Below are positions 1 to 7,614 of a stretch of 26,898 bases of DNA, in pieces (position 1 is the first letter of the stretch; every line of letters begins with the position of its first letter). This DNA is from Bacillota bacterium (GTDB lineage: Bacteria > Bacillota > Clostridia > Saccharofermentanales > Fastidiosipilaceae), in NCBI GenBank assembly GCA_023388205.1, contig JAEWGS010000049.1, forward strand, positions 1 through 26,898. The letters run 5' to 3'. The translations under genes and the position numbers were made by a program. The notes beneath the pieces are model-generated. The model saw only the letters and a program-made list of their open reading frames with translations, was not told the DNA's origin and made no database searches.

Positions 1-100
1 ATATACTGTTAACCCTAAAATTTTATATACGGTGACTCCATAATTCAAGCATTGAGCACCCCGCATTTATCGTTATCCTCCCGTATTAGAGCAAAACAAA
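1..100. other. window edge, no gene seen
   Basis: This AT-rich stretch lies beyond the terminator of the first gene. I see no open reading frame with a ribosome binding site and no convincing promoter. It may belong to the intergenic region of a neighbour outside the window. Confidence 0.4.
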
Positions 101-131
101 ACGCCCTCTATTCGTAGAGAATAGAGGGCGT
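93..131 (-). terminator. Rho-independent terminator of the first LPXTG gene
   Basis: A perfect 12-bp stem (CGCCCTCTATTC at 102-113 paired with 119-130, extended by an A-T pair at 101/131) closes a 5-nt loop. On the minus strand it is followed by a T-rich tract (complement of the A-rich run at 93-101). It lies about 30 nt after the stop codon of the surface protein gene. Confidence 0.9.
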
Positions 132-159
132 CTTCCAACTCAAGTTAAGCGACGTTAAC

Positions 160-1680
160 TTAGTGATTTTTCACTTTTTTGGCCGCAAGGAGGGAGGCAG
201 CTAGTGCGAGCATGATGGAAGCCAAGCCTGCAGCGTGCTCACCGGTGCGAGGGAGCGCTTTATTACCAGTCACATTTTTCTCAGTATTGTTTTTATTTGT
301 GACGGATTGCGTTGTTCCCGCCTGACCAGCAGTTGTAGCCGCGGGTTTCGTCGAAACAACTGGCTTATCAACACTCGTCGGCTTCGTGTTGCCGGTCGGT
401 TCCGTGTTGTCGGTCGGCTCCGTGTTATCAGTCGGCTCCGGCACATCTTGTTTGCCTTCGATCAAATCCAATGCGGTCTTGTAAAGCTTCTGAAGCACTT
501 CAGCATTTTCTGTCAGCTCAGCTTTTGCAGCTGCAATGTCAGCCTTGGCTTGCTTAATTTGCTTGTTCAGCTCTTCTTTTTTATTCCAATCTTCTTCGGT
601 ATTAGCTTGCTTTCTCAAATCCTCGAGTTTAGCTTCTTTTTCAACGACCAATTTTTCAAGGTCATTGTTTTTCTGATCCAAGGACTTAGCTGTTTCATGC
701 AAAGTTTTGACTTGTTCCAAAACCTTCTTAGTGTTTTGAATTTTCTCATTCAACGCTTCGCGCTCTTGATAGTCTTCAACAGAATTCTGTTGATCGACCA
801 AATCTTTCAACTGGGTTTCAACCTTTCCGATCAGAACGCCCAAGGTAGCCGTCACATCCACGGGTTTGTTCTGCGCCTCGTCCAAGTCCTTTTTAAGAGC
901 ATCAAGCTGTTTTTGAAGATCAGTCTTTTGGGTCTTCAAAGCTGAAACCGCTTGTTCTTTCTCTTTAATCTCTGCTTTCTTAGCTTGGATCTTGTTATTA
1001 AGTTCCTCTCTTTTTTCCCAATCGTCTTCGTATTCGGCTTCTGTAACAAGGGCTTTCAATTCATCATTAGATTTCTTCAAAGCCGCCTCTTGCTCAGCTA
1101 AATTTTTCTCTACCTTAGTTATTTCTTCTTTGGCAGTTTCAATATTTTTTTCAGCTTCAATCAAAGCGTCCTGAGCTTCTTTAGCTTCTTCACCGCGTTT
1201 TGCCTCTTCAAGCTCTTTTTCTCTTTTTTCTAACTCAGCAAGCTTTTCATTTAAACCCGCAAGGGCCGCCTTATTTTCTTTAAGCTCCTTTTTAGCACCT
1301 TTAAGGTTTTCTTCCTTCGCCGATTTATCCGCTTGAAGCTTTTCTATTTTCCCCTTCAGTTCGTCAATCTTTTCTTGAAGCGCAGCTGCGGCTTCCCAAT
1401 CTTCTTCCGAATTGGCTTTTTTTCTTGTATCTGCCAACTCTTTTTCAACCTCGCTCAAAGCCTGTTTGCTAGCTTCAATTTCTTTCTCTAAATCAGCAGC
1501 CTTTTTTTCGCTCGCTGCTAAAGCCTCTTTAGCAGCAGCAATTTCTTGTTGCAACGCTTCTTTAGTGAGCACGCCTTCTTCAGCACGCACAGCAAAAATA
1601 CCCACATTTTGAATGACAGGTATGGAGGCACACAGCATACCCGCCACCATGAGTGTTGCGATTCCTTTGACTCGTTTCAT
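160..1680 (-). CDS. coiled-coil LPXTG cell-wall-anchored surface protein
   Basis: The 506-residue protein has every part of a sortase substrate. There is a signal peptide (residues 1-33, cut probably after VRA), a long charged helical region (about 37-410), a Pro/Thr-rich stalk with EPTDNT repeats (about 415-460), LPRTG at 476-480, a hydrophobic segment and a KKVKNH tail. The helical part is rich in Glu, Lys, Ala and Leu and should form coiled coils. A motif of the form E-[ED]-[DW/Y]-x-x-x-E/A-x-L-x-x-x-I recurs four times (about 90-105, 216-231, 299-314, 360-375). The start is set by GGAGGG just upstream. The stretch to 1783 carries a promoter with a G10 tract. The ligand or function is unknown; surface display by sortase is inferred from architecture. 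Confidence 0.9.
   Translation of the reverse strand: MKRVKGIATLMVAGMLCASIPVIQNVGIFAVRAEEGVLTKEALQQEIAAAKEALAASEKKAADLEKEIEASKQALSEVEKELADTRKKANSEEDWEAAAALQEKIDELKGKIEKLQADKSAKEENLKGAKKELKENKAALAGLNEKLAELEKREKELEEAKRGEEAKEAQDALIEAEKNIETAKEEITKVEKNLAEQEAALKKSNDELKALVTEAEYEDDWEKREELNNKIQAKKAEIKEKEQAVSALKTQKTDLQKQLDALKKDLDEAQNKPVDVTATLGVLIGKVETQLKDLVDQQNSVEDYQEREALNEKIQNTKKVLEQVKTLHETAKSLDQKNNDLEKLVVEKEAKLEDLRKQANTEEDWNKKEELNKQIKQAKADIAAAKAELTENAEVLQKLYKTALDLIEGKQDVPEPTDNTEPTDNTEPTGNTKPTSVDKPVVSTKPAATTAGQAGTTQSVTNKNNTEKNVTGNKALPRTGEHAAGLASIMLALAASLLAAKKVKNH
377..448 (-). repeat. 18-bp in-frame tandem repeat encoding the EPTDNT stalk
   Basis: About four copies of an 18-bp unit (starts at 377, 395, 413 and 431; the last is diverged) encode the E/K-P-T-D/G-N-T wall-spanning stalk of the surface protein. 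Because the unit is a multiple of three, copy-number change would lengthen or shorten the stalk without shifting the frame. Confidence 0.85.
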
Positions 1681-1683
1681 TTT

Positions 1684-1710
1684 CCCTCCATGCTTCCCCC
1701 TGTTTGGGGA
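1684..1710 (-). promoter_or_regulatory. 5'-UTR stem-loop next to Shine-Dalgarno of the first LPXTG gene
   Basis: On the minus strand TCCCC (1710-1706) can pair with GGGGA (1699-1695) across a 6-nt loop. Five nt later comes GGAGGG (1689-1684) and then AAA-ATG. The stem is only 5 bp, but similar stem-loops occupy the same place before the other two sortase-type genes in the window. Confidence 0.5.
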
Positions 1711-1752
1711 TAGGTGAATTCAATATCAATGAATTGTTTGATATTTAGGGAA

Positions 1753-1783
1753 ATGATACCCCCCCCCCGTATTTTTTTGTCAA
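1753..1783 (-). promoter_or_regulatory. promoter with G10 homopolymer in the -35/-10 spacer
   Basis: Reading the minus strand, a perfect -35 box TTGACA (1783-1778) is followed by a 19-nt spacer and the -10-like box TATCAT (1758-1753). Ten of the 19 spacer bases are an uninterrupted G run (C run at 1759-1768 on the plus strand). The predicted transcript has a leader of about 65 nt before the surface protein start. At 19 nt the spacer is longer than the usual optimum of about 17, so the present length may represent a weak state. Slipped-strand changes in the tract would reset spacing. Confidence 0.7.
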
Positions 1784-1885
1784 GATCTTTTTTGCTTGTT
1801 TTTTTCTAATTTATTTTCAATGCTGTAATCTAGTTTTAATGTTTTCAGCACAATTTTTTCGGTGAAGTCCGATCAATTTCTTTGA

Positions 1886-2089
1886 CTTTGCTTCGATCAT
1901 CAAAGGCAGCTCACAGAGCTCAAAGAAGTTGAAGCGATGCTTAATTTCAAAGTGTGGTACTACCAAAAGGCCAGCGCCAAAGGAAGTGAAAATGCGGTGT
2001 GCCATCTAAAAAAAGAGAAAACGCCTCAGCAAATTCGCGAATAATTCAATCTGGCCTACGCCCGTATTCATGAAGAAAAAGCTGAATAA
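1886..2089 (+). pseudogene. remnant of a MerR-like transcriptional regulator (C-terminal part)
   Basis: One plus frame reads HQRQLTELKEVEAMLNFKVW from 1898, then YYQKASAKGSENAV and further to a stop at 2042-2044, then FNLAYARIHEEKAE to a second stop at 2087-2089. The L-x-x-L...K-x-x-Y-Y pattern resembles the C-terminal dimerisation helix of MerR-family regulators. The DNA-binding N-terminus is absent: a stop lies at 1883-1885 and nothing helix-turn-helix-like precedes it. There is also no ribosome binding site. I read it as a decayed gene fragment. The family call rests on pattern recognition of a short segment and is moderate. Confidence 0.45.
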
Positions 2090-2142
2090 ACAATAAGCAG
2101 CGCTTTCACGATTTTAGCGATTTTAGCCCTTCCAGCCCTCGT

Positions 2143-2150
2143 GCTATACT
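2143..2150 (+). promoter_or_regulatory. extended -10 promoter of the PBP-phosphohexomutase operon
   Basis: TGCTATACT is an extended -10 element (TG at 2142-2143, TATACT at 2145-2150). Only a poor -35 match (TTTAGC at 2122-2127) lies upstream, which is acceptable for an extended -10. It overlaps the earliest possible in-frame start of the PBP and argues that translation begins further downstream. Confidence 0.55.
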
Positions 2151-2251
2151 TACTCTTTGAATTAGATCGTGGCTTTTTAGCATTTTTAATCTGCGACAAA
2201 AGCCCAAATCATGAAACCTGCGTTGCTTCGATGCAGCGCCACGAGGCTGAA

Positions 2252-5200
2252 ATGATCAAGAAAATACACCCTGGGGATCTGCCCCACGACCATAAATACG
2301 AACATGCGCACGAACAGCACGAACATATACATGCGCAACATGAACAGGTGCCTCCGTATACACCTTTAGATCATGAGGCTTATATGCCGCCCCAACAGCA
2401 GGTCACAGATACGACGGCTAACGAGTCGGCAGATTACGCCGCCTCTAATTCAAGCCACCTTGTCCGCCCGCTAAGACTCGCTGCGCAAGATGACGTTTTC
2501 ACGCCCAATAGCATCAGCGCCCGAGAATTTTCTCCCTCGGCGCATGAGGCTTCGGCTCCCCTTCATGAGTCTACGGCTCCGCTCAGTGATGAAGCGCTCA
2601 TCCAGCGTATTTTACGTCGAGAAACGAAAATTGCTTCATCGAATGGCTCGGAAGCGACCTCTCTTGATGGCGCAACCTCTCCTTCGATGCCTGTATCAAC
2701 AAGTTTTTCAGCATCTGAGTCAAAGTTCAGTTCCCAATCCGAAGCCACAAGTGCCGCATCAGACGACTTAACTTCTGGCTTTGACGCGCCTTCTGTTCCT
2801 CACATGAATTTCGAGTCACACTCGGAGACGCACCCTGAGTCATACGCTGAGTCATACCCAGAGTCGCGCCCAGAGTCGCACCCCCAGTCATACCCTGAGA
2901 CGCACCCTGAGTCGCACCTTCCCAAAAAAGAAAGCGCGCACGGTTTTTTCTCAAAAATCAAAAAAAGCTTCCACAAGACCCAGCCAGCACAGTCCGAAGA
3001 AGCAGAAGCAACTTTGCGTTTCAACCCAAGCTTTGAGCCCGAGCAAGCTGCAGTCCAGCTCAGCTCAGCCACCCCAGCCGCAGACAAGCTAAATCCAGAC
3101 AGCCCTGTCGCAAACATAGAGGATCAGATGGGCGCGCCCGATTTAGATGCAATCAGCAACTCAGAGCCCGATGCCAACGGAAATCTTAACGAAAGCGCAT
3201 TCACCGCTGAGCACTTCCATCAAGAACAGCTCAGTCATCATCAAGAGTTACAAGACGATCTCCTCGATCGCACCAGAGAAGAACTCAGCATCCAGAAAAT
3301 CAGCGACCGTGATGTGGAATTAATCACCCGTCAACTCAAGCGCAAAGTGCGCGGCAAGCCGACGCGACCTTATCACTCAAGTAACCCGCTGACCAGTTTG
3401 GCTTTGGGGGCTTTCACCCTCTTCAAGTTCTTGCTTGTTTGCCTGTTTGTCTGCGTCCTTTTTGCTGTCTCGATCGGTGTCGGCACGCTCATCGGGAATG
3501 TCGCTTTGACGGATCCGCTCCCCACTTCACTCTTTTTAGGTAAAGGTGGAGACCAGACTTCTTTCGTTTATGATGCAGAAGGAACGATGGTCGCTAAACT
3601 CACGGGGGCACAAAACATTGACCGTGAGTACATCCCGCTTTCATCCGTCGAAAACACCAAACTTGTCGATGCCTTCATCTCAACTGAAGACGAGCAATTC
3701 CGCGACAATATTGGTATTGCTCCGCGGCGCATCATCAGCGCCGTGCTCTCTGCGCTTTCAAATGGAGGCGAAGCGCGTCACGGTGGATCGACCATTACTC
3801 AGCAGACCGTCAAACTTTTGACCGGTGAAGACCAGCGCTCCGTTCAACGCAAAATCCAAGAGTGGTACCGCGCAATCATGCTGACCAAACAGCTGACCAA
3901 AGATGAAATCATGGAGCTTTATATCAATCTCGTTCCCATGGCAAACTCTTATGTCGGTGTGCAAACAGCTTCAAAAGCCTACTTCGGTAAAACTGCGAGC
4001 GAACTCAACATCGCAGAAGCAGCTTATCTTGCAGGTGTCCCCAAGTCACCCACGACTTACAATCCGCGAAGTGAACGAGGTCGCCGTAATGGTCTGCGTC
4101 GCCAGCGCCAGGTCCTCGCCAACATGGTTCGCCTCGGCATGATCAGCGACGATGAATATCATCAGGCCCTCAATCAAGATCTCATTTTTATCGATAAGCC
4201 TGAAGAAGTTTCACCTCAAGACGTCAACAGCTATTTCGTCGAGTATGCCATCAAGCGCGTGCGCCAAGATCTCATTGAGAAGCTCGGTTACAGCGACTTT
4301 GCTGCTGGACAGCTGATCGGCGGTGGCGGCCTTAGAATCTACCTCACGCTAGATCCCAAGATTCAAGCGATCGTTGACGAGGTCTATGCCGATCACAATA
4401 ATTTCGAAAGCTTCCCTGGGATGTTCGATAATGAACCTGAACGCCCGCAATCCGGCGGCGTCATCATCGATAATCAGACCCACCACGTCGTAGCCATCGC
4501 AGGCGGCGTAGGCGCCAAAACGCAAAACCTCGTTCTCAATCGAGGGACGGATATTTCGCGTCAACCGGGTTCAACTATTAAACCCGTGGGGGTCTATGCA
4601 CCAGCGATCGATCAAGATATTTACGCCGGCTCCACGCTGATGAGTGACTCGCCTCAAGCCTTAGACCCAGAGCGGCCCAATGAAATTTGGCCTTACAACT
4701 ACAGCAACACCTTCTCCGGTCCTGTTCTTCTGCGTTTCGCGCTCAAAGAATCTCTGAACACAACCTCCGTTCAGGCGCTGCGAGATGTCGGGGTCGACTT
4801 AGCGAAAAGCTACTTACAAAACAATGGTTGGGACTTAACGGGCGACGAAAGTCAGCTTTCTCTCGCCGTCGGCGCTTTGACCACAGGTATTTCGCCGCTG
4901 GAACTGAGCAACAGCTTCGCGACTTTTGCAAACAACGGCATTTGGCATGAACCCGTGCTTTACACCCGCGTGCTCGATTCAGATGGCAACGTCGTTCTCG
5001 AAGAACCCAACGAAACGCGCCAAGTCTTTAAGCCTTCGACCGCTTTTATCATGACCAACTTGCTCCAGGAAGTCACTCGCTCTCGTCTGAGCAACAGCCC
5101 ACACTGGGGTGTCGCCGCTCAATACGGACAAATTCAAGGCGCAGACGGGGTCATCCAAACGGGCGTCAAAACTGGTACCTCAGACAACTCGGTTGACCAA

Positions 5201-5596
5201 TGGGCCACAGGGCTTACGCCTTACTACACCGCAGGCTTCTGGTATGGCTTTGACAATGCCACTAAGACCTCCTACATTTCAGAAGCGGACAGCTATAAAG
5301 TGTTGAATGTCTTCTACCAGATTATGCGCGCCATTCACCAGGATCTCCCGGCGGCAAAATTCGAGATGCCTGAAGGCGTCGTCGCAGTCGAGGTCTCCGC
5401 TTACTCTGGCCAAAGAGCGAACAGCGGAACTTATAGCAGCGGATCCGCTTATACGGAGTATTACGACGAAAACTCTTCGCTCATCCCAACGGGATATGAT
5501 ACCTACGTCGCTCCGACCGAGGCTAACGAAAGCGAAAACGGAAACAACAACGAAAACGGTGGTAACGGTGAAAATTCCGGAAACGGAGGTGCATAG
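2252..5596 (+). CDS. class A penicillin-binding protein (transglycosylase/transpeptidase)
   Basis: This bifunctional peptidoglycan synthase polymerises lipid II glycan strands and cross-links stem peptides outside the membrane. I start it at 2252, where GAGG sits 5 nt upstream, giving 1114 residues. The frame is open to a GTG at 2141, but that codon lies inside the promoter. Residues 1-383 are a His-, Ser- and Glu-rich, apparently disordered cytoplasmic tail, and a single membrane segment follows at about 384-416. The GT51 domain has the catalytic Glu region STEDEQF (E479) and GGSTITQQ (512-518). The transpeptidase has SxxK (S774-TIK), SLN (834-836) and KTG (973-975). The C-terminus is an Asn/Gly-rich tail. 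The family is usually 650-900 residues, so the cytoplasmic tail is exceptional. The stop is 2 nt from the next start. Confidence 0.95.
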   Translation: MIKKIHPGDLPHDHKYEHAHEQHEHIHAQHEQVPPYTPLDHEAYMPPQQQVTDTTANESADYAASNSSHLVRPLRLAAQDDVFTPNSISAREFSPSAHEASAPLHESTAPLSDEALIQRILRRETKIASSNGSEATSLDGATSPSMPVSTSFSASESKFSSQSEATSAASDDLTSGFDAPSVPHMNFESHSETHPESYAESYPESRPESHPQSYPETHPESHLPKKESAHGFFSKIKKSFHKTQPAQSEEAEATLRFNPSFEPEQAAVQLSSATPAADKLNPDSPVANIEDQMGAPDLDAISNSEPDANGNLNESAFTAEHFHQEQLSHHQELQDDLLDRTREELSIQKISDRDVELITRQLKRKVRGKPTRPYHSSNPLTSLALGAFTLFKFLLVCLFVCVLFAVSIGVGTLIGNVALTDPLPTSLFLGKGGDQTSFVYDAEGTMVAKLTGAQNIDREYIPLSSVENTKLVDAFISTEDEQFRDNIGIAPRRIISAVLSALSNGGEARHGGSTITQQTVKLLTGEDQRSVQRKIQEWYRAIMLTKQLTKDEIMELYINLVPMANSYVGVQTASKAYFGKTASELNIAEAAYLAGVPKSPTTYNPRSERGRRNGLRRQRQVLANMVRLGMISDDEYHQALNQDLIFIDKPEEVSPQDVNSYFVEYAIKRVRQDLIEKLGYSDFAAGQLIGGGGLRIYLTLDPKIQAIVDEVYADHNNFESFPGMFDNEPERPQSGGVIIDNQTHHVVAIAGGVGAKTQNLVLNRGTDISRQPGSTIKPVGVYAPAIDQDIYAGSTLMSDSPQALDPERPNEIWPYNYSNTFSGPVLLRFALKESLNTTSVQALRDVGVDLAKSYLQNNGWDLTGDESQLSLAVGALTTGISPLELSNSFATFANNGIWHEPVLYTRVLDSDGNVVLEEPNETRQVFKPSTAFIMTNLLQEVTRSRLSNSPHWGVAAQYGQIQGADGVIQTGVKTGTSDNSVDQWATGLTPYYTAGFWYGFDNATKTSYISEADSYKVLNVFYQIMRAIHQDLPAAKFEMPEGVVAVEVSAYSGQRANSGTYSSGSAYTEYYDENSSLIPTGYDTYVAPTEANESENGNNNENGGNGENSGNGGA
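2813..2920 (+). repeat. 12-bp in-frame minisatellite in the PBP cytoplasmic tail
   Basis: Nine tandem copies of a 12-bp unit (consensus GAGTCNYACCCT) encode tetrapeptides of the type E-S-(H/Y)-P. The copies differ by a few bases each. The array sits wholly within the predicted cytoplasmic region, so changes in copy number would be tolerated in frame. Confidence 0.85.
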
Positions 5597-5598
5597 TC

Positions 5599-7341
5599 AT
5601 GAACTTGCATCCGCAGATTTTTGAAGCCCTAAACGCATTAAAAAGTGGCAGCGATCTTCGTGGCGTCGCTTTGTCTAAACCAGACACCCCGAACAGCACT
5701 TTGCTGACGCTCTCCACACCTGCCGTCTATGCCATCGCTTGTGCCTTGCCCAAGCATCTGAGCGCCAAATGCCAAAAGCCGATCGATGAACTCAGCATCG
5801 CGATTGGCCACGACTCAAGGCTGTCTGCCCAGCGCATCGAAGCCGCCCTAATCGAAGGCTTAATCGCGTCGGGCGTGAAACAAGTGCGCCGCTTGGGTCT
5901 TGCGGCGACACCCGCTTTGTTTCGCGTTTGTCAGGATGCTGCATCTACGCCAAGCAGGTCAAACACGACGGCCGAACAGCCCAACACAAGCGCTACATCC
6001 GCGTCGCCAGCCGTAAGCAGCTACCCTACCTATGAAGCTGCCGATGCGGGCATCATGCTCACAGCGAGTCATCTTCCTATGGAGCGAAATGGGCTCAAAT
6101 TCTTCACGCAATCCGGCGGCTTTGACCACGCGGATCTCGAAGCCGTTTTAAGCTATGTCGAAACAGATTTGGAACTATCTTTGAACCGTCTCGAAAGCCT
6201 CCTCCCTGGAGCGAGCTATGTGGGAACGTCTTTGCAGGCTTTTCAGGCTGAAACACCAGAACTCGATCGTCGACTCCTCGCCTCTCTAGATTGTTCGATC
6301 GCCGAACGCAAAGTTGTTTCAGATCCCTTTATGCACTTTTACGCCCAAAGTCTACGCCAGACCATCGCGCAGGCCTTTGACGACAAAGATCAAGAGCAGC
6401 CCCTCAAGGGATACAAAATTTTAGTCGATGCAGGCAATGGCGCCGGCGGCTTTTTTGTCAAAGACGTCCTCGAAGTGCTCGGGGCGAACTGCGAAGGCAG
6501 CCTCTACCTTGAGCCCGACGGCCACTTTCCAAACCACATTCCCAATCCTGAATTGCCAGCCGCTATTTTGCCGCTCGCAAAAGCCGTTCCACAAGCTCAG
6601 GCCGATCTGGGCATCATCTTTGATACCGATGTGGACCGCGTGGCGCTCATTGCCCCAGACGGCCGCGAGATCAACCGCAATCGCCTCATTGGCCTCATCT
6701 GCGCCATCTTAGTCGACGAGGAGCCCGATTTGCTTTGCGTGACAGATTCGGTCACATCGTCTGAGTTGTCGGATTTTCTCAAATCCATCGGTGTCACGCA
6801 TTATCGCTGGCGCCGTGGCTATCGCAATGTCATTAGTCAAGCGCAGCTACTCTGGGCCCAAGGTCAAAATGCTCAGATTGCCATTGAAACCTCTGGGCAC
6901 GCCGCCTTGCGCGAAAACGACTACTTAGATGATGGGGCCTATCTGGCCTGTCGGATTCTCGCCGCGCTCGCAAAAGGAAAGCGCGAAGGTCAAGATCTCC
7001 TCCGCCGCCTCGACACCCTCCAAGAACCCGAATATCAAAATGAACGCCGCTTTGAATTCGCCCCCAAATATGTTGGTGGTCCCGAAGTTGCTGCAATCAT
7101 CGAGGATCTCACCTCAGCTTTGGAACAAGGCCTCTATCCGGGCTGGTCAATCGATCCAGAAAACCGGGAAGGCATTCGCATTCAAGTTTCGGGGGAAAAA
7201 GCCTGCTGGATGCTGCTGCGCGCCTCCTTGCACGATCCGCAGCTCGTCCTCAATACAGAGGGGCCTGAAGCCCTCGCGCCTTTGAACGAAGAAACACTCA
7301 CCAAGCTCATCGAAGCGCGTCTTTTGCCTCTAAAAAGCTGA
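5599..7341 (+). CDS. phosphoglucomutase/phosphomannomutase family protein
   Basis: This is an alpha-D-phosphohexomutase that interconverts hexose 1- and 6-phosphates, probably feeding nucleotide sugars to the envelope. All four signature regions are present in the 580 residues. The active-site phosphoserine loop is TASHLP (S157), where Leu replaces the common Asn. The metal loop is DTDVDR (342-347) and the sugar-binding motif is ETSGH (430-434). A C-terminal phosphate-binding segment lies near ENREGIRI (521-528). An unusual Ser/Thr/Pro/Ala-rich insertion (about 115-145) precedes the active site. The ribosome binding site GGAGG (5585-5589) lies inside the end of the PBP gene and the start is 2 nt past its stop, so the two genes are cotranscribed and probably coupled. 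The preferred sugar cannot be told from sequence. Confidence 0.9.
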   Translation: MNLHPQIFEALNALKSGSDLRGVALSKPDTPNSTLLTLSTPAVYAIACALPKHLSAKCQKPIDELSIAIGHDSRLSAQRIEAALIEGLIASGVKQVRRLGLAATPALFRVCQDAASTPSRSNTTAEQPNTSATSASPAVSSYPTYEAADAGIMLTASHLPMERNGLKFFTQSGGFDHADLEAVLSYVETDLELSLNRLESLLPGASYVGTSLQAFQAETPELDRRLLASLDCSIAERKVVSDPFMHFYAQSLRQTIAQAFDDKDQEQPLKGYKILVDAGNGAGGFFVKDVLEVLGANCEGSLYLEPDGHFPNHIPNPELPAAILPLAKAVPQAQADLGIIFDTDVDRVALIAPDGREINRNRLIGLICAILVDEEPDLLCVTDSVTSSELSDFLKSIGVTHYRWRRGYRNVISQAQLLWAQGQNAQIAIETSGHAALRENDYLDDGAYLACRILAALAKGKREGQDLLRRLDTLQEPEYQNERRFEFAPKYVGGPEVAAIIEDLTSALEQGLYPGWSIDPENREGIRIQVSGEKACWMLLRASLHDPQLVLNTEGPEALAPLNEETLTKLIEARLLPLKS

Positions 7342-7368
7342 TCTAATCAAATCGCATAAGATCTTTCT

Positions 7369-7394
7369 GAGCGGCCTCTGGGTCGCTCTTTTTT
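7369..7394 (+). terminator. Rho-independent terminator after the phosphohexomutase
   Basis: GAGCGGCC (7369-7376) and the complementary arm ending CGCTC (7384-7388) form an imperfect GC-rich hairpin followed by six T (7389-7394). The remaining 7395-7599 shows only loosely repeated CCCAAAATCAGC-like words and no gene. Confidence 0.8.
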
Positions 7395-7599
7395 GTCTTG
7401 AAGCCGGCTTTTGCTTTGCTCTATCTCATCGAAACAGTTCTTTTCAAAGGCCCTCAAACTCGAGAAAAGCTCGGCTTTCGCCTCACCCTAGCCCAAAATC
7501 AGCCTACAATCGACCCAAAATCAGCTCAAAATCTCCCAACAAAATCCGCCCTCACATCTCCCCAATAGATAAATTCCTAACGATGTTGCGCCCGCCCTA

Positions 7600-7608
7600 T
7601 GCTAGAAT
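7600..7608 (+). promoter_or_regulatory. extended -10 promoter of rex, start codon 6 nt downstream
   Basis: TGCTAGAAT is an extended -10 (TG at 7600-7601, TAGAAT at 7603-7608). The rex ATG begins at 7615, about where transcription would start, and no Shine-Dalgarno lies between. The mRNA may therefore be leaderless. No Rex operator (TTGTGAA-type inverted repeat) is visible. Confidence 0.45.
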
Positions 7609-7614
7609 GAAGCC

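Noticed and set aside
235..945. Long plus-strand reading frame opposite the first LPXTG gene
   Set aside because: It is the complement of a biased coiled-coil gene, has no ribosome binding site, and the other strand has signal peptide, LPXTG and terminator.
2141..2251. Earlier GTG start for the class A PBP at 2141
   Set aside because: It falls inside the extended -10 promoter and lacks a Shine-Dalgarno, while ATG at 2252 has GAGG 5 nt upstream.
2211..2255. A 14-codon reading frame overlapping the PBP start by ATGA, as a possible leader peptide
   Set aside because: It has no ribosome binding site and no regulatory codon pattern, so it is probably chance.
2813..2920. CRISPR-like array
   Set aside because: The 12-bp units are contiguous, without spacers, and in frame with a coding sequence.
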